DNA of 63,500 nucleotides from Cristatella mucedo (taxonomy: Eukaryota > Bryozoa > Phylactolaemata > Cristatellidae), in NCBI GenBank assembly GCA_009760855.2, contig WPIO01000058.1, positions 1,721,501-1,785,000 of the forward strand. Reading direction: 5' to 3'. The notes beneath the pieces are model-generated. The model worked only from the letters and a program-made list of their open reading frames with translations, was not told the origin of the DNA and made no database searches. A program made the translations under genes and the position numbers. The stretch's first letter is position 1. The number at the start of each line of letters is the position of its first letter. Positions 49,523-62,060 of this stretch are shown here, piece after piece.

Positions 49523-50364
49523 GAGTCTGGTGGTGATTTACCTCAATAAGAAGGCTGACAACGTCCCGGTATTCAGTGCATTTGAGCAAGAGGGTCTGTG
49601 CGAGCTGTGTATGCAGACCTGGAAGACCTTTGGCTTTCAAGATCAGCAGCAGCTGTTCTTGCTGCGAGACAACAAACAGAAAGTTGCTCTCAGCAATTGG
49701 ATTAGCATTCAGAATTTGATTCTGGCTGGCAGCGATACTGGCGACAGCGACATCATTAGCCATTTAGTGTCATCTGGCCTAATCAAATTTTTCGTAGAGC
49801 TCCTGGAAACTGAGCTCTTTCATCCCTCAAACAATTCGCCAAATCAGTCCATTATCAGCATGAACATGCTCGGTACTCTGTACAATATGGCGAAAAAATG
49901 GGATCGCGGAGTGGAGACAATACGCTCCATTCCCGGATCAGACCGAACGGTAGCCAAGTATACATTCAGCAGTGACCCTGCCGTCAAAACGATGGCGACC
50001 ATTGTCCTGACGTTCCTCCTCAATGAAGAGGAGCAAAAGAAGATGCTCGAGTCAACCGATGCGAATATTAAATTCATGATACACATCCTTGAAAATTGCT
50101 TGAAAAGCAATAGCAAGAATCACGTCGGACAGTTCGGCTACTCGGCAGCTGAGATCATGGACGGTCTGACACGCATGGCTGCAACCGAGGTAAACAAGGA
50201 GAAGATTGTGTCCGGAGGAGCTCTGCCGTTCTACGCTCGAGTGCTGGACAGCAGCGGAGCCTACTCAGCCGAAGAGCAAGAGGAAGCGTGCAAAGGCCTG
50301 TGGACCTTGGCCTTCAGTCCGAACAATAAAGCCAAGATTGCAGCTGATGTGGGCTGCATTGAAG
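49523..50364 (+). CDS. Paralog 2 exon 2: armadillo-like helical repeats
   Basis: An 842 nt open exon (three bases longer than in paralog 1) encodes about 281 residues with the same landmarks: QEGLCELCMQ, FGFQDQQQL, DTGDSDIIS, MLGTLYNMAKKW, LTFLLNEEEQKKML, KNHVGQFGYSA and EACKGLWTLAF. The acceptor is TTTGATTCAG and the donor is G|GTGATT after 50364. Phase 2 entry completes the Glu codon begun in exon 1. Changes from paralog 1 are scattered substitutions plus a small insertion near the HPSNNSPNQ loop. This pattern suggests both copies are under protein-level constraint. Confidence 0.87.
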
Positions 50365-50649
50365 GTGATTTATTGGTTTCTTTCCCTTGTCCATTTCGTG
50401 CTAGCTGCTGCCTTGCCTATAGCTGACGGCGGCGTATAGCTTGGCAATGTCCTTCCCCTTTTGTCGTGCGGCGACCGTTTTAGTTCCCTTCAGCAGAATT
50501 TGAATACTCTCTCGCTAAGCCAACAAATGTGCAGGGCAGAATGTAAGCTGAATCAGCAATTCACTCGGCATACAAGGTAGACAGATTTTAAAAAGACGGA
50601 TGGGTTATACACTGAGGCGTAGGCAATCGCACAGCTTATTACAGCGAAT

Positions 50650-51480
50650 AAGCTAACCAAACGTGAAATTGGTTTATTCTGTTACCATGGGATAAGATTC
50701 AATCTGGGTTCCGTATGCCAAATGATCAAGATAGCCATATAGGATCTGCTGTCAAGTCTGCCCATGCTGTTTAATATTGCGAACATTAGGGCGGGCTTAG
50801 CTTAAGGCACCGTAGAAAAGTTAGGCCAAATACTTGTACCATAGTGCCGAGGCTTATATGATTGTCTCCTATCTTAATGCCTTGATTACGCTTTCTAAAA
50901 CCCCACATAGCCAAAAAGAATAGGCAGGCATAATGCAGGAGAGTTTGCATAGCGAACTCACAACTTTAGCTTCTTTCCCTATACATTCGATAGCCAACAG
51001 AGTTCAGCACACGCAACAAAGAGAAAGCGAGAACCAAAACTGAGTCAAATGAGCAGTTGAGCTAGTGTGTAGAATGGAAGTAACAGTTCAGAATGGCTGG
51101 AAAGGATGTGCCATACCAGCACGAGCCAGCTCAATATACCCTGGATAGGTAACGCTGAACTCGCAATCAGGTTTTTAATGAGTTATTTCTACAATTTAAT
51201 TTGATTGGGACGACACATCACTTCCACCTGCAACGGTTAGTTGACTGGACCTTTGTGTAGCAGCTACCAGGCTGATGTCTCGCCCCAAGTGTGCTCCTGT
51301 AGAGCGCCTGCTTATTACTCATCTAAATTGACCGACGACCCTACTTATATCTAGGCTTTTCTGTAGTGAACACCGCAATTACCACATTGCACTACTTCTC
51401 TCAGATCTGCTCCCCATCAAGCAGCGAGTCCACTTTAATTTGCCGCCATTCACTTTCGGTCCCTTCGTTCTCTCGGACAA
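50650..51480 (+). mobile_element. Old LINE family 1 relic in paralog 2 intron 2
   Basis: At 50700-50810 CATATAGGATCTGCTGTCAAG and its neighbours match the relic at 11430-11500 in paralog 1. At 51360-51480 CACATTGCACTACTTCTCTC, then AGATCTGCTCCCCATCAAGC matches 11915-11985. A separate family 2 fragment lies between them at 50895-51115. Confidence 0.6.
50895..51115 (-). mobile_element. LINE family 2 3' fragment
   Basis: The order of blocks (CATAATGCAGGAGAGTTTGC, TTCGATAGCCAACAGAGTTC, CAACAAAGAGAAAGCGAGAA, GAAAGGATGTGCCATACC) is that of the 3' end of the family 2 copy at 54222-54460. No counterpart was seen in paralog 1 intron 2, so it postdates the duplication. Confidence 0.8.
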
Positions 51481-51675
51481 GTCCCGAATCTGAAAAACGT
51501 CTGTTCGAAATAACTGTACAGAGATAGAGTTATTTTAAGGAGCTGTGCTGTCAATACATTTCAGCGAGCCTCTTCACTGTACTAACGTGCTTGAATATAA
51601 TGCACGTGCACATTCATTGTCACAATCATATATATATATGAATATATATGAATATATGAAGACGTATTTTTTCAG

Positions 51676-51819
51676 GCCTACGAAGAGCAGCTGCTTCCTC
51701 TGAGACGTTAGTGAGAAATGCTGCAGAAGGTGCACTGTGGGTAATCGAAGGTGAAGCGGAGCATGTTAAGGCTTTGACAGTCGCTGGCGACCGAGGAAAC
51801 AGTGCAACAGACATGGCAG
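51676..51819 (+). CDS. Paralog 2 exon 3: last armadillo repeat and ARM-TIR linker
   Basis: The acceptor TTTTTTCAG before 51676 and the donor G|GTATGC after 51819 are both strong. The 144 nt exon encodes LRRAAASSETLVRNAAEGALWVIEGEAEH in pieces, then a Gly-rich linker running into the TIR start. NAAEGALWVIEGE is the armadillo-type helix. No stop occurs in the frame fixed by exon 2. It is identical in length to 12426-12569. Confidence 0.85.
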
Positions 51820-52097
51820 GTATGCTTTGAAAATATTGACTGGGAAGAACGTTGGCTGACGCAGCTGGTCTGCATTTGGCTCGACGTTGCTTTAAAGTCC
51901 AACCAAGGTGGTTTGCCAGACAGACCGTTCTGTTTATTAACTTCGAGCTCCTGAACAGGTTAAGATATTTATGCGAATGTCTTGCCGTGAGAAACAGTGG
52001 GCCCGAACATGCTGCTTTTTCGGACAATCGTTGCGATTAGAATTGAAAATTGCAACATGCGAAGGGTCTAGCATTTTGACTCTCTGCTTGTTAATAG

Positions 52098-52208
52098 GCG
52101 GGCACATTATGCTCAGCTACAACTGGGCTGTTCAACAGCAGGTGATCCGCATTAAAGAAGGCCTCAGAGCGGCAGGTCATCGCGTGTGGATCGACGTTGA
52201 GAGCATGT
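52098..52208 (+). CDS. Paralog 2 exon 4: TIR domain, first part
   Basis: The 111 nt exon encodes GHIMLSYNWAVQQQV, the helix to AAGH, then RVWIDVESM. Strand A (MLSYNW) and strand B with the BB loop (RVWIDVESM) are clear TIR features. The acceptor is TTAATAG before 52098 and the donor T|GTGAGT after 52208. Both splice sites match those of paralog 1 in position and phase. Confidence 0.9.
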
Positions 52209-53012
52209 GTGAGTAGCGTGCGGAGAAGCGTAACTCCGCCAGCAGTCTCGCTCGGCAGCATCGGCATCGTACACTTTGAACACGCCTGCACGATTGCCTG
52301 CTCAGTTGCACTTTGATCGGTTAGTTGTTTCCGCAACTTACATTTTTAGGAGCCGGTAATCGAAGCAGCCTCGCTCGCACGCAGGCAGCTGAACGGGCAC
52401 ATGATAGCTAGCCAACCAATTGTAAACGTCAGCAGTATCTCAGGGGGGTGGAAGAATGCGTTGCTATTGGCAACTTTCAGTCTCTATTAGCATTCCAATC
52501 TCACCCTCCCGCTTTCTATTTTCTCTTAATCTTTCCCTGTTTTCCCTATCCTTCTCCGAACGCTCTCTGTCGCACTTACATATGCTCTAGAATCGACTTT
52601 TTCTCTCACACTGAATTTTCTTCTCTTTTTCTCTCTCGCTTTTTTAAAGACGATTTTTCCACTTGCTACCTTGCCAGCTTCGACAGTTTGCTCTAGCTCG
52701 TCCCTTCTTGTACTTCTTCTTCTTCTAGGAATCGCACCTCGACAGAGCTTTTTTCAAAGAATTTTGAAATAACAGTAGTCCTTATTCGCAAGTAAATGTA
52801 CTTTCTTCGCCTAGCTCGCCTGGCCGTACCTTCAGAAAATTTGTTCGGCGCCTGCTGCATGCATACCAAGCGTAAGGATATAGTGGACTCGTCTCGTCGA
52901 ATGGCGGCCGAGTACAGTAAATGCAACAGCTGTATATCACGACGTCGTGTCTGCGGCGTATGAGTTTCTCTTGCTCCTTATTTACAAATGTAATTTCAAT
53001 TTACAATTGCAG

Positions 53013-53114
53013 CTGGCTCTACGCTGGAAGCGATGAGCAAAGCCGTTGAGGAAGCGTGGCTCGTCCTCATATTCTTCACCGAAAAGTACAAGCTGAGCTC
53101 TCCGTGCCGCCTCG
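53013..53114 (+). CDS. Paralog 2 exon 5: TIR domain, catalytic-glutamate helix
   Basis: The exon encodes SGSTLEAMSKAVEEAWLV, then LIFFTEKYKLSSPCRL. The glutamate of GSTLEAM (about residue 438 in the assembled protein) is the one that aligns with SARM1 Glu642, so NADase potential is retained in this copy too. The acceptor is TTACAATTGCAG before 53013 and the donor G|GTAAGA after 53114. The next intron is 9466 bases long and contains a nearly complete family 2 LINE, two family 1 LINEs, simple repeats and a SINE. Confidence 0.9.
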
Positions 53115-54221
53115 GTAAGATTACCCGCGCATCCGTCACTAGAAATTACTGCATGCCCAGGAATGCATCGCACAATTGTTTTCATGCTTTTACAGTCCGA
53201 AGTCACGAACAGCCACGTCCTCGCTTTGCGTACAAGCACCTTGCTTTGAGTATGAGCGAGGCCAGGAGTACAATTAGACAGCCAATACATTTTGCTAAAT
53301 TCTCATGAAAAAATAATTCCTCAATAGTTCGTCCAGTGTGTCGGTGTGTACACTAAGTACCCACACGCCAGGGTGATCCTCAAGAATTTAGTTTGAATAT
53401 TGCGGGGCCAGATAACAAGTACTTTGGTGGTGGGGGCAACCTTCTTCCGTTGCTTCGCCCAGGTACTACTCGTTCAGCGCCTAGATAAGGACTACGCCAT
53501 TGGTGAGTAAGTGTTTCTCCTTGCCCTTTGTTGCTTGAAAAAAATTTTATACTCACTTTTTGGAATCAAAAAATGTTAATCGAGCAATTAATCCGATGAT
53601 TTCATAAAAGTAGGCAGCCCCTTTTCAATCCACAGTGCTCTGCATGCAATCCGATTGCTGCATGCCCAGCTATAGACTACGTGCTTACTGCTACTGTGAT
53701 GTCATCGTACTGTCTGCTCTTGGTCGATTGCCTGGCCTTACAGCTCTAAAACGGCTCTTACAAGATCAAATTTTGGGTCGGTAAACTCTCGAACTTTCAT
53801 TGATGGCCAAAAACCTTCACTTATGGCCATGACGTTCTGTAGCATTTTCCGGTTTTCGTAACTTTCTTTTGGAGGTCTTGCTAGTTCTTGAGTTGCTTAA
53901 CGGGGAAATAAAAAAACTGATCTAAACATTTGACAGAAACTAATTACTTTTAGGGTCCATTTAAAAAAACATACCTGTTAGAAAATTCAATCTAATTTTT
54001 GATGTTTTCCAAATTATAGAAAAGTATTAAGAACGATTTTGTGTGGGTTACGTCTTCGTGGTAAGTAAGCCATTAACAAAACATCTACAAACCACAAATT
54101 TACCGATCTCAGTATCACAAAAGAACTTCTGTTCCCACTTGCTGAAACTTAACAAGTTGGGGTACAGTTCCATAGCTTATAAGCCCTTCAAATTAAATCA
54201 TGATAAAACCAACTTACTAGC
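53115..54221. other. Start of paralog 2 intron 5
   Basis: No repeat or coding signal recognised in about 1.1 kb. Confidence 0.5.
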
Positions 54222-56990
54222 TATTTATTGTAATGTATCTCCGTCAGTAACTCCACAAAGTCATAAAGACCATGTGGGTATTACGCAGGAGAGTTTTGTA
54301 TAGCACACTCACAGCCTAAGCGGCTTTCGGTACGCATTCGGTAGCCAACAGACTTCATCTCACGCAACAAAGAGAAAGTGGGAAGCATAGCAGAGTTAGG
54401 AGAGCAGTTGAGGTAGTGAGTAGCATAGAAGTAGCAGTTCAGGACCGCTGAAAAAGATGTGCCATAGTCGGCAGTTGGAGAGTAGAAGTCGCTGCATAAG
54501 AATTGTGCAAGCGAGTTCCACAGTCTAGGACCTGCAGACCTCAAGCTTCTGTCGCCAACCGTCTTTAAGCGGAGGAATGGGAGAGCTAATTTATTGTCCA
54601 CACAGGAACTGAGGGCGCGAACAGGCTGAAACTGATGCAGCAGTTCAGCTAGGTATGAAGGAGCCAAGCCGTGGCGGGCCTTGTGGGTCAGCATAAGAAC
54701 TTTGCTCTGTATCCTTTGCTCAACCGGCAACCATCCTAGCTCTTTCAGCAGAGGTGACACGTGCTCAAACCGCTGGGACTTGAAGACCAGCCTTGCAGCC
54801 ATATTCATAGTCAGCTGTAGTGGCATAATAGCTTTCTTTGGCAGCCCAGCCAAAAGGGAATTACAAAATCAAGGAACTAAACAAGTTAGATTTTTTACAA
54901 GCTCGAGACAGCTTCTAATCTTGGATATGGATCGGATGTGATGGCTAGCTGTAGAGGCAGTCTTCTGAATGAAGCTTTTGAAATTGAGGCAGCTGTCGAA
55001 CACGACACCTAGATTACGAGCACGTGGTGAAGGTCCCACAATAGCATCACTTATTAGAACAGCAAAGCCTTTTAATCCAGCCACACGCTTAGGTTGTCCT
55101 ATGAGCAGCAGTTCGGTTTTATCGTCATTTAATTTCAAGAAGTTTTCCGACATCCAGGATTGAATATCGGCAAGGCAAGCATTCAGTTTCTCAGTTGCTG
55201 CAGCAGATTCCGACGGTTTAAATGACAAATACAGCTGAGTATCGTCAGCATATAAGTGATATCCTATTCCATTGGCCTTAATCACTTTTCCCAGAGGTTG
55301 TGTATAAATGGAGAACAGCAAGGGACCAAGTACAGACCCTTGAGGGACTCCACATGTGACCCTTCTCATATCTGAGACCTTACCCCCACACGACACGGAT
55401 TGAACACGATCAGACAAGTATGATTTAAACCACGCCAGTGCTTCGTCTGCCAGACCGATCGTTGTTCTCAATCGTTCAAGCAGAACTTCGTGATCAATGG
55501 TGTCGAAGGCAGCAGACAGATCTAGCAGAGCTAGGGCAGTGACATTTCCGTCGTCGTTGCCACGTTGAATGTCATTGTTAACACGGAGGAGAGCAGTTTC
55601 AGTAGAGTGCTGCCTCTTGAAACCTGATTGAAATGCTTCTGACATTCCATTATTTTCAATATGTTTAACTAGCTGCTTAGCAACAATTTTCTCAAGAATC
55701 TTTGATATGAACAGAAGAAGGGAAACTGGGCGATAGTTTGCTAGGACCTCTGTGTCTAATCCAGGCTTTTTAAGAATACGTCTAACGATTGCCGATTTGA
55801 AGGACTTGGGGACGACCCCTTTCCCCAAAGAAGCATTACAAATCTTAGTTTTGGCAGGGCTAAGCTGGTTTGCAAGTGAAGATCACAGGGACGAAGGTAT
55901 AGGGTCTTTAGGAGACGAGCTCTTTTTGCTAGACTTTACTAAGGCAGCCACATCACAGGCAGAAACATCGGAGAAACTTTTAAGAAAGGTCACATGTTGA
56001 GGAACGGCGATTGCTTTGGTCGGAAGGGGCTTAATGGAGGCACAAATATGCACAATTTTTTCAGTAAAGAAGGCTGAAAACTTTTCGGCTGAGCCCTTAA
56101 TATCTGGAGAGTCAGACCTGACAGCATTGGCCAGTAAATGGTTTACTGTCTTATAAATCTGTTTAGTGTCCGACTGGCAGGAATTCAGCTTTCTAGTGAA
56201 AAAGAAGCCCTGGCTTTTTTGAGCTTTCGGGTGTAAACTCGAAGGAAGTCTTTAAAATTGACTAGGTCTGCCTCAGACCCCGATTTCTTGAAACGACGTT
56301 CCAGCCTGTGCAGAACACGGTGCATCTTAAGAAGTTTTTTTTTTAAATTGAAAGGAATCTCGACGACTTTGAACACGGATAGAGCGAACGGGAGCATGCT
56401 TGTTAAGAGCACTCCTGAGTGTCATGCTCATCGCATCCGTGAGGGTATCGTGGCTGCCGGTCGAGTCTGAATGCAGATCAAGAAAGCCTGCATCACAAAC
56501 AGATTTAAAAAACTTGTCCATGTCAATGCTTTGTAAGTTACGTCGTTTGGCAAATTCGACATTGCCCTGTACGTACGAGGGAGCAGGAACAGTAAACGAG
56601 ACCGAACAATGATCTGAGAGGGTCAGTGGGCATACCACAAAGTCAGTGGGGAGGACATCCTTAGTGATCACGAGATCTAGAATGTGGCCACCGACGTGGG
56701 TGCTATGATTAACGTGTTGGGCCAAACCAAAATTCTCCAGACATTCAAGAAATGAGCGGACCTGGCTGTTGCTAGGGTTGTCAACGTGAATATTGAAGTC
56801 TCCTACAATCAGTAACGGCCTTTCACACACAAATATTTTAGCGAGGAACTCTGAAAACTTCTCTATAAACAAGTTTAGACAGCCAGGAGGCCGGTATATC
56901 GCAACGGTGAGAGGCATTGTCTTTGATGAAGACCTGATAGCAACTGATTCAAACGATGACCCATGCGAGAAACTGCATCCCCCATCTTGA
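54222..56990 (-). mobile_element. LINE family 2 copy: APE endonuclease and reverse transcriptase
   Basis: This is the most complete LINE in the window. From 57010 downwards the open frames give the endonuclease part (LLIVGDFNIHVDNPSN, HILDLVITKDVLP, LSDHCSVSF). Then comes the reverse transcriptase ([59 protein letters not shown], active site [14 protein letters not shown]), then the C-terminus GWLPVEQRIQSKVLMLT. These motifs define a CR1/L2/Jockey-type non-LTR retrotransposon. The catalytic YADD is intact, but frameshifts near 54860 and 55830-56330 break the frame, and the N-terminal endonuclease and any ORF1 are missing. It lies antisense in intron 5 of paralog 2. Confidence 0.93.
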
Positions 56991-57871
56991 AACAGCAATG
57001 GGAAAATCAAGTGTGACTCGGAAATCTGAAAGCTTAACGCTCAAAATCTGCTCTGCCAGCACATCTTCTGTTGTATCTGCACAAAATCCACGTGACCTGT
57101 TCCAAAGTGACCTAACACCAGTTGACCACATCAGCTCCGAAAATCTACCTACTTTCTAGCTTCATAAAATTCTAAAATTTGGGCTTGCTTAGACAGGCAT
57201 ACTACATACAAATGTTCGCATGCATTTGTGACATCCGTCTCGACTTTTGGAACTCAATGCTTGCTGGTCTAGCGGTCTGTGCAAGTTGAATATGAAACCA
57301 CTGTCGACCTGCACTGGCTACCAATCCAGCAGCTCGTCGACTTCAAGGTTCTGTCACTCACTTTCAGTTTTTTGTACCTCTTTTTCATTCGCTAGATACA
57401 GCCTACCTGTCAAAAAAGATCACCAGCCAAGCTAGGTATTATGCCATCCGCTTTTCTGAATCAAATCGCTTAGTTACTCCTCGCACTAACCTCGGATTGT
57501 TTGGTGACCGTGCCTTTAGTTCGTTAGCGTTCAACGCCTGGAACTCACTCCTCACTGACCACACAACATCCCCCATCTTAACGACATTTATGAAGAACCT
57601 AAAAGTGCTTCTGTTTTGACAGCATTCGGTGGGTCCTTATGATTTGTCCGGTACAAGCATATAGGTTCTGACAACGTCCGTGCTGCCACTAACCGCATTT
57701 ACATGTTGATACTCTGTATATCATCCTAAACATGTTTTGCTTATTAGCATTGTGAATATTACAACTTACCGTTTGATCTTCCTTTTTTACAGCACATTTA
57801 ATATGCCTATAAAGAGAGAAAGTTCTCTGAGAGCAGCGCTAGAGTATTTTGTTATCATTATTATTATTATT
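56990..57871 (+). mobile_element. LINE family 1 copy, head to head with the family 2 LINE
   Basis: LTLKICSASTSSVVSAQNPRDLFQSDL at the start matches LTLKIGSASISPVESARNLGVIFQSDL in pieces. Decayed FVTSVSTFG, LHWLPIQQLVDFKVLSL and ERLEL-type sequence follow, then the 3' UTR and an ATT tail at about 57850-57871. Its truncated 5' end meets the truncated 5' end of the family 2 element. Confidence 0.85.
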
Positions 57872-58261
57872 AAATCTTCTTTCTGTTGTGCGAATTAAAA
57901 ATTAAGCATCGTAGCCCCGAATTTGCAACACTAAATAGTTTCTCACCGAAATTACCCAGGTTTTGATCGTGATAGCACTGTTATACGTTATACGTGTTAT
58001 TATGTGTTGCTACGTATTACACATTGCGTGTTGTTATACGTGATAGCACTGAGTTAAAGATACACCTGGGCAACCTTCGTGGATGTGTTCCATTTACCTA
58101 AACGTTCTGGCGGGCGTTTGGTACCAGTGTAGTATTTATTGGGGAGGAAGAATTAACATGCCCACAAAGGCCACACAGGATGATTTCCAACACGGTCAAG
58201 GTTGCTCCAACAGCAACATCGGCCACTACAAATAGGGCAATACTACAGGGAGCGGGTTAAT
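57872..58261. other. No gene; short TTATACGT-type repeats near 57985-58040
   Basis: Several imperfect copies of GTTATACGTG occur close together; nothing else is seen. Confidence 0.5.
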
Positions 58262-58344
<83 letters not shown>

Positions 58345-58346
58345 TA

Positions 58347-58415
<69 letters not shown>
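58262..58415. repeat. (CT)n joined to (AT)n microsatellite
   Basis: About 38 bases of CT pass directly into about 110 bases of AT with GTGT and ATG interruptions. Confidence 0.95.
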
Positions 58416-58416
<1 letters not shown>

Positions 58417-58564
58417 AAAACCTGAAACAACCATCAAATAATGCATACTTATCAAACAACCAAGCAATAATTTCACAAAAATTGCCCGTCAATCGGCAGA
58501 CATAAGAGGGCAGTAACCCAAAATCAAGCAGGTCAAGGTAGAACCCGTTCATCTGACTCAAATC

Positions 58565-58878
58565 GTTAAGCTGCGCCTCGAACTAACCTCAAATCCTTTG
58601 AAGACAGCATCTTTAATTCGAGTGCTCCCAAAGCCCGAGCTCACTCCCGACTGACGTCACGACTTCACACTGACTTTGGGACATTTAAACAGGAGTTCGT
58701 TACGCACGTGTTCTTCGCAGCAGTTGCTGGGAATCGTCCTTTGGTGCTTATATGTGCTAATGACTCGTTATAACCATCCGTACTGGAATGCACCCTTTGC
58801 AGCATATGTAAAGTACTTAGAAAAAGATTACATTCTCCAACGACGGTAAGCAAACTTGTTATTATTGTTATTATTTAC
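58565..58878 (+). mobile_element. LINE family 1 3' part, decayed
   Basis: The sequence aligns from the LKSFEDSIFNSSAPKA equivalent through the 3' UTR to a decayed hairpin (AAGTACTTAGAAAAAGATTA) and a TTATTATTGTTATTATT tail. Confidence 0.8.
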
Positions 58879-59904
58879 ATTCCATTAGAGAACATAGGCT
58901 TTCTATGATATTATCTATACTCTGCAAGAGAACAAAACAACAAGCTAGAAAAAGTGAGATACTCTCCTGAACCCGTATAGATCGTGCAGCGGATAAACTC
59001 TACGGTCACCGATCACAGCCAACGTAAAGATCGCAACTCGGAGCCCAATAGCTATTGAAAAATGCACCGAAATTTAGATTGCTAGCTTTGGCTTAACACT
59101 GGCTTGAGCTCGGAAGTGGCAACTTTAAGCCAGGGCTTTAAAGCTCTGTTCTAAATGTCATGCAGACGTCGGTCGCAATTGGTCTGACATTGGACCGCTA
59201 AGCCAGAGGTTGCGGGATCTTTCTCCACTCGCTGCGAAGCATTTTTGCCATTTACGTTCACTGCAGACAGCCTTCGGTCGCATTGCATCTTTAAATTCCT
59301 TACATAGATTTACAGAAATATAGGTCCCATAATTCAATCGCATTAATGCGAACATTAATTAACAATGGCTGTAATTACTTAGAAGTTAGCAATCTATTAG
59401 TAGTATAATAGTTTGTTTTTAATATCTCTGGTTGATCTGGTCTATGTCTCATTTGGACCAAAGGTTGCGTGCAGTTACGGGAACTGCAACGTTAATTCAC
59501 TTATTAGCTATCTATTAGTTCATGTTAATGCGATTAGTGCCTGCCAATTCCACTACAGCTTCTCACTTTTTCAGGCGGTTGCTTTTCGAAGTCTAGTTGT
59601 TATGCTTTATTTTTGTCCTGTTTCCTGGAACTTAGCTGCATGGATCCATCGGTTCAACTCGTGGTAGAACTTATAGAAATCTACTTAGAGTGACATAGGA
59701 ACCTGACAGATATTATAACAATGTCTTTCGCCACCATCGGCATCCTTCAGAATGGTAGGCACGATGTGCTACCGCCCGTTACTGGGGTAAGAACAGTCTT
59801 TACCAGCCACATTAAAATTAAGATATAGATCGGCTGATTTGAACGCCTCAAAATATATATCGGCGGAAAATGGCAATCATCGGGCCTTTGGTAGGCAGTA
59901 TTTG
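58879..59904. other. No feature recognised
   Basis: Nothing I can support in this part of paralog 2 intron 5. Confidence 0.5.
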
Positions 59905-60055
59905 GTGGGCCGTGATGGCCCACTAGGTAAGGTGGTTGCTCTTCAAGAAGTTGGTCCCAAGGTCGTGGGTTCGTCCTGCGGTAAGAGATCCTCTGTTGCC
60001 GTTGCAAGCGGGTGGTGGTGATTGCCTTTAAGGCTATTCTGCCGCTATAAAAAGA
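59905..60055 (+). mobile_element. SINE-B copy
   Basis: The head CCACTAGGTAAGGTGGTTGC is followed by AAGGTCGTGGGTTCGTCCTG (B-box with one base lost), CGGTAAGAGATCCTCTGTTG, CCGTTGCAAGCGGGTGG and the end ATTCTGCCGCTATAAAAAG. The order is that of the copies at 44618 and 47828. Confidence 0.8.
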
Positions 60056-60512
60056 GGCTGTTAAATTAGCTAATATTTTTACTTGACTGCTTGCGGTAGG
60101 ACTCCACGATGACCAGCGATTAACACTGCGGATTTAAAAGCATGCAGTTTAATAATGCAATACGTCATTAGCACGTTCATGCACCAGAGATAACTAGGTT
60201 AACTACTGCGACCTCATAGATGCACAAACAGGACTGAGTAATCAACGGCTCTTGCACAATGCAGCCATTTGGCCCCAGAAAAGCTCAGGGTCTCTAAATT
60301 CTTATCAGTAGCTATTTTAAGAGTTCCTTGCTGTGAAGGACTTTAGGCTGAGAATCCATTGGAAACAGAAATTTCATTAGCATTACTTAACCTGGTGGGT
60401 AAAGTAAGTTCGCTGAATTAGTTTGCTCTAGAGCTAACGGGGATAGTACGATAGCGACTCTGAATGTCAGCACGTAGCTCAAAAAAGTACGCTGAGCTCA
60501 GTAGATTAATGT
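60056..60512. other. No feature recognised
   Basis: Nothing I can support in this stretch. Confidence 0.5.
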
Positions 60513-60632
60513 ACAGCAAGTGGTAGAGTGCGCTCCCGCGGTGCCAGTTTCTGAGTCCTCCGAAAAAGGGTGATCCTTAAACCCCTGTAAGGGGACTATG
60601 ACGTCGGAGTCGTGCTACCTTTGTTCGCTGCT
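60513..60632 (+). mobile_element. SINE-B-like copy, diverged
   Basis: AGCAAGTGGTAGAGTGCGCTC resembles an A-box and TTTCTGAGTCCTC a B-box. They are followed by GGGTGATCCTTAAACCCCTG, TAAGGGGACTATGA, which parallels the SINE-B body. Confidence 0.55.
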
Positions 60633-61089
60633 GCCTTTGTATGACATAGGAAGCTGCTTCCTTGCACCCGGGAAAACGTTGGCCCAAGTGATAGCCCGAG
60701 TTGTATAATAATTCTCAAAAACGACGCCAAAGGGAAGTAGCTACATATCCAGAAGGCATTAGAAAAATGCAACGGCTTGGCTTCGTCACAAGCGTTGCTG
60801 CTGTGCGAAACACTCTTTTAAAAATGAAATAGCTGAATTATTACGGGACGCTTGAATTTAAATCCGATCGTAGATAGATATTTATTGTTGCCCTTTTCTT
60901 TTCGTCCACCATGAGTTGTTTGCCTGTATTTGGATACCTTCTTGCTTAGTAGCTTAAAAACCATGTTACTTGCTCACAGCTCAATAAAAAAAGTTCCTGT
61001 AAATAATATCTTGTAAATAATATTGTGATAGTAATACGCATAGTGTCCAAATGTAAATTGGTTAGAGTCTCGTGGAATTTCAGCTTTCA

Positions 61090-61589
61090 CAAGCAAAGGA
61101 AGTTCAGATCACACGGATTAAGTCACTGCTGTGTGGAAAGGGTGTGCTTGCAGCTTCATTTTAAATGTCAAGTCAGGTGATGTCGCGACAATAGTTGGGA
61201 TTGGGTTCCAGGCTTAGGGAGTGTGCACACCAAAGGCATGGTCGCCAAAGAATTTAAAGATGGCTTGAGGCACAGCTAAATGAATTGAGTCGGAAGAGCT
61301 GGTGGAATGATGCTGCGTCTGATTGGGAAGTGGGTCGGATAGTTGGGCTGCAGCAAGACAATGAGGGGACCTAAATGTGAGTGAACAAACTGCAAGTCAA
61401 TACACTGCTTGATGTGATGCTTGATCGGTGAGAAGTTGTGTAATGCTGCGATTGCAGCTTCTATGACTGACAAGCGTAGCATCAGACAGTTGCCCTAATT
61501 GCACGCACCTTATTAAGACGAGACCTGCGAGTAGTGAGTCTCATGAGTCGAGACGGGATATTGTAAATGCATGGACCAACGTGCGTAAT

Positions 61590-61661
<72 letters not shown>

Positions 61662-62060
61662 CTCTATCTCTCTCTCTTTCTCTCTCTCTCTCTATCTAAA
61701 TAGGTCAGAATAGTTTGTAATTTTGCTTAGCTAAAAGAATCCCAAATTGAATGCAAAGCTGATACAGTAGTACAGTAAAAGGTCACTTTGGAACTAGACA
61801 CCAAGATACCCTACACAAACTTGAAGGAGATATACTCTTTGAACCTTTTTTTGATTAAGCGTTCAAATTTCTGACACGCTTTAGGTACCCCGTAACTAGT
61901 AAGTGGGTTGTATCGTCATTCTTGAGAACGTTCGCTGCAATCCAATTACAAATATCAGTAATACATACTGCGAGGGAGTTGAGAGAGTTCGGAGGTGTGC
62001 TGGAAGTAAAGGAGCGATCAAAGCGCAGGCATAAAGCATAGCCCAGAGCATAGCTACTCG
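61090..62060 (-). mobile_element. LINE family 1 copy, decayed, split by a CT repeat
   Basis: Near 61855-62050 this strand encodes YALCLRFDRSFTSSTPPNSLN, then SLAVCITDICNWIAANVLKN and DDTTHLLVTG, which correspond to FDPSQPSS...DDKTNLLVIG. Lower coordinates hold the decayed C-terminal part down to about 61090. The tail and hairpin are not preserved. A CT microsatellite has expanded inside it. Confidence 0.8.
61590..61697. repeat. (CT)n microsatellite
   Basis: About 105 bases of CT with CTAT interruptions inside a LINE copy. Confidence 0.95.
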
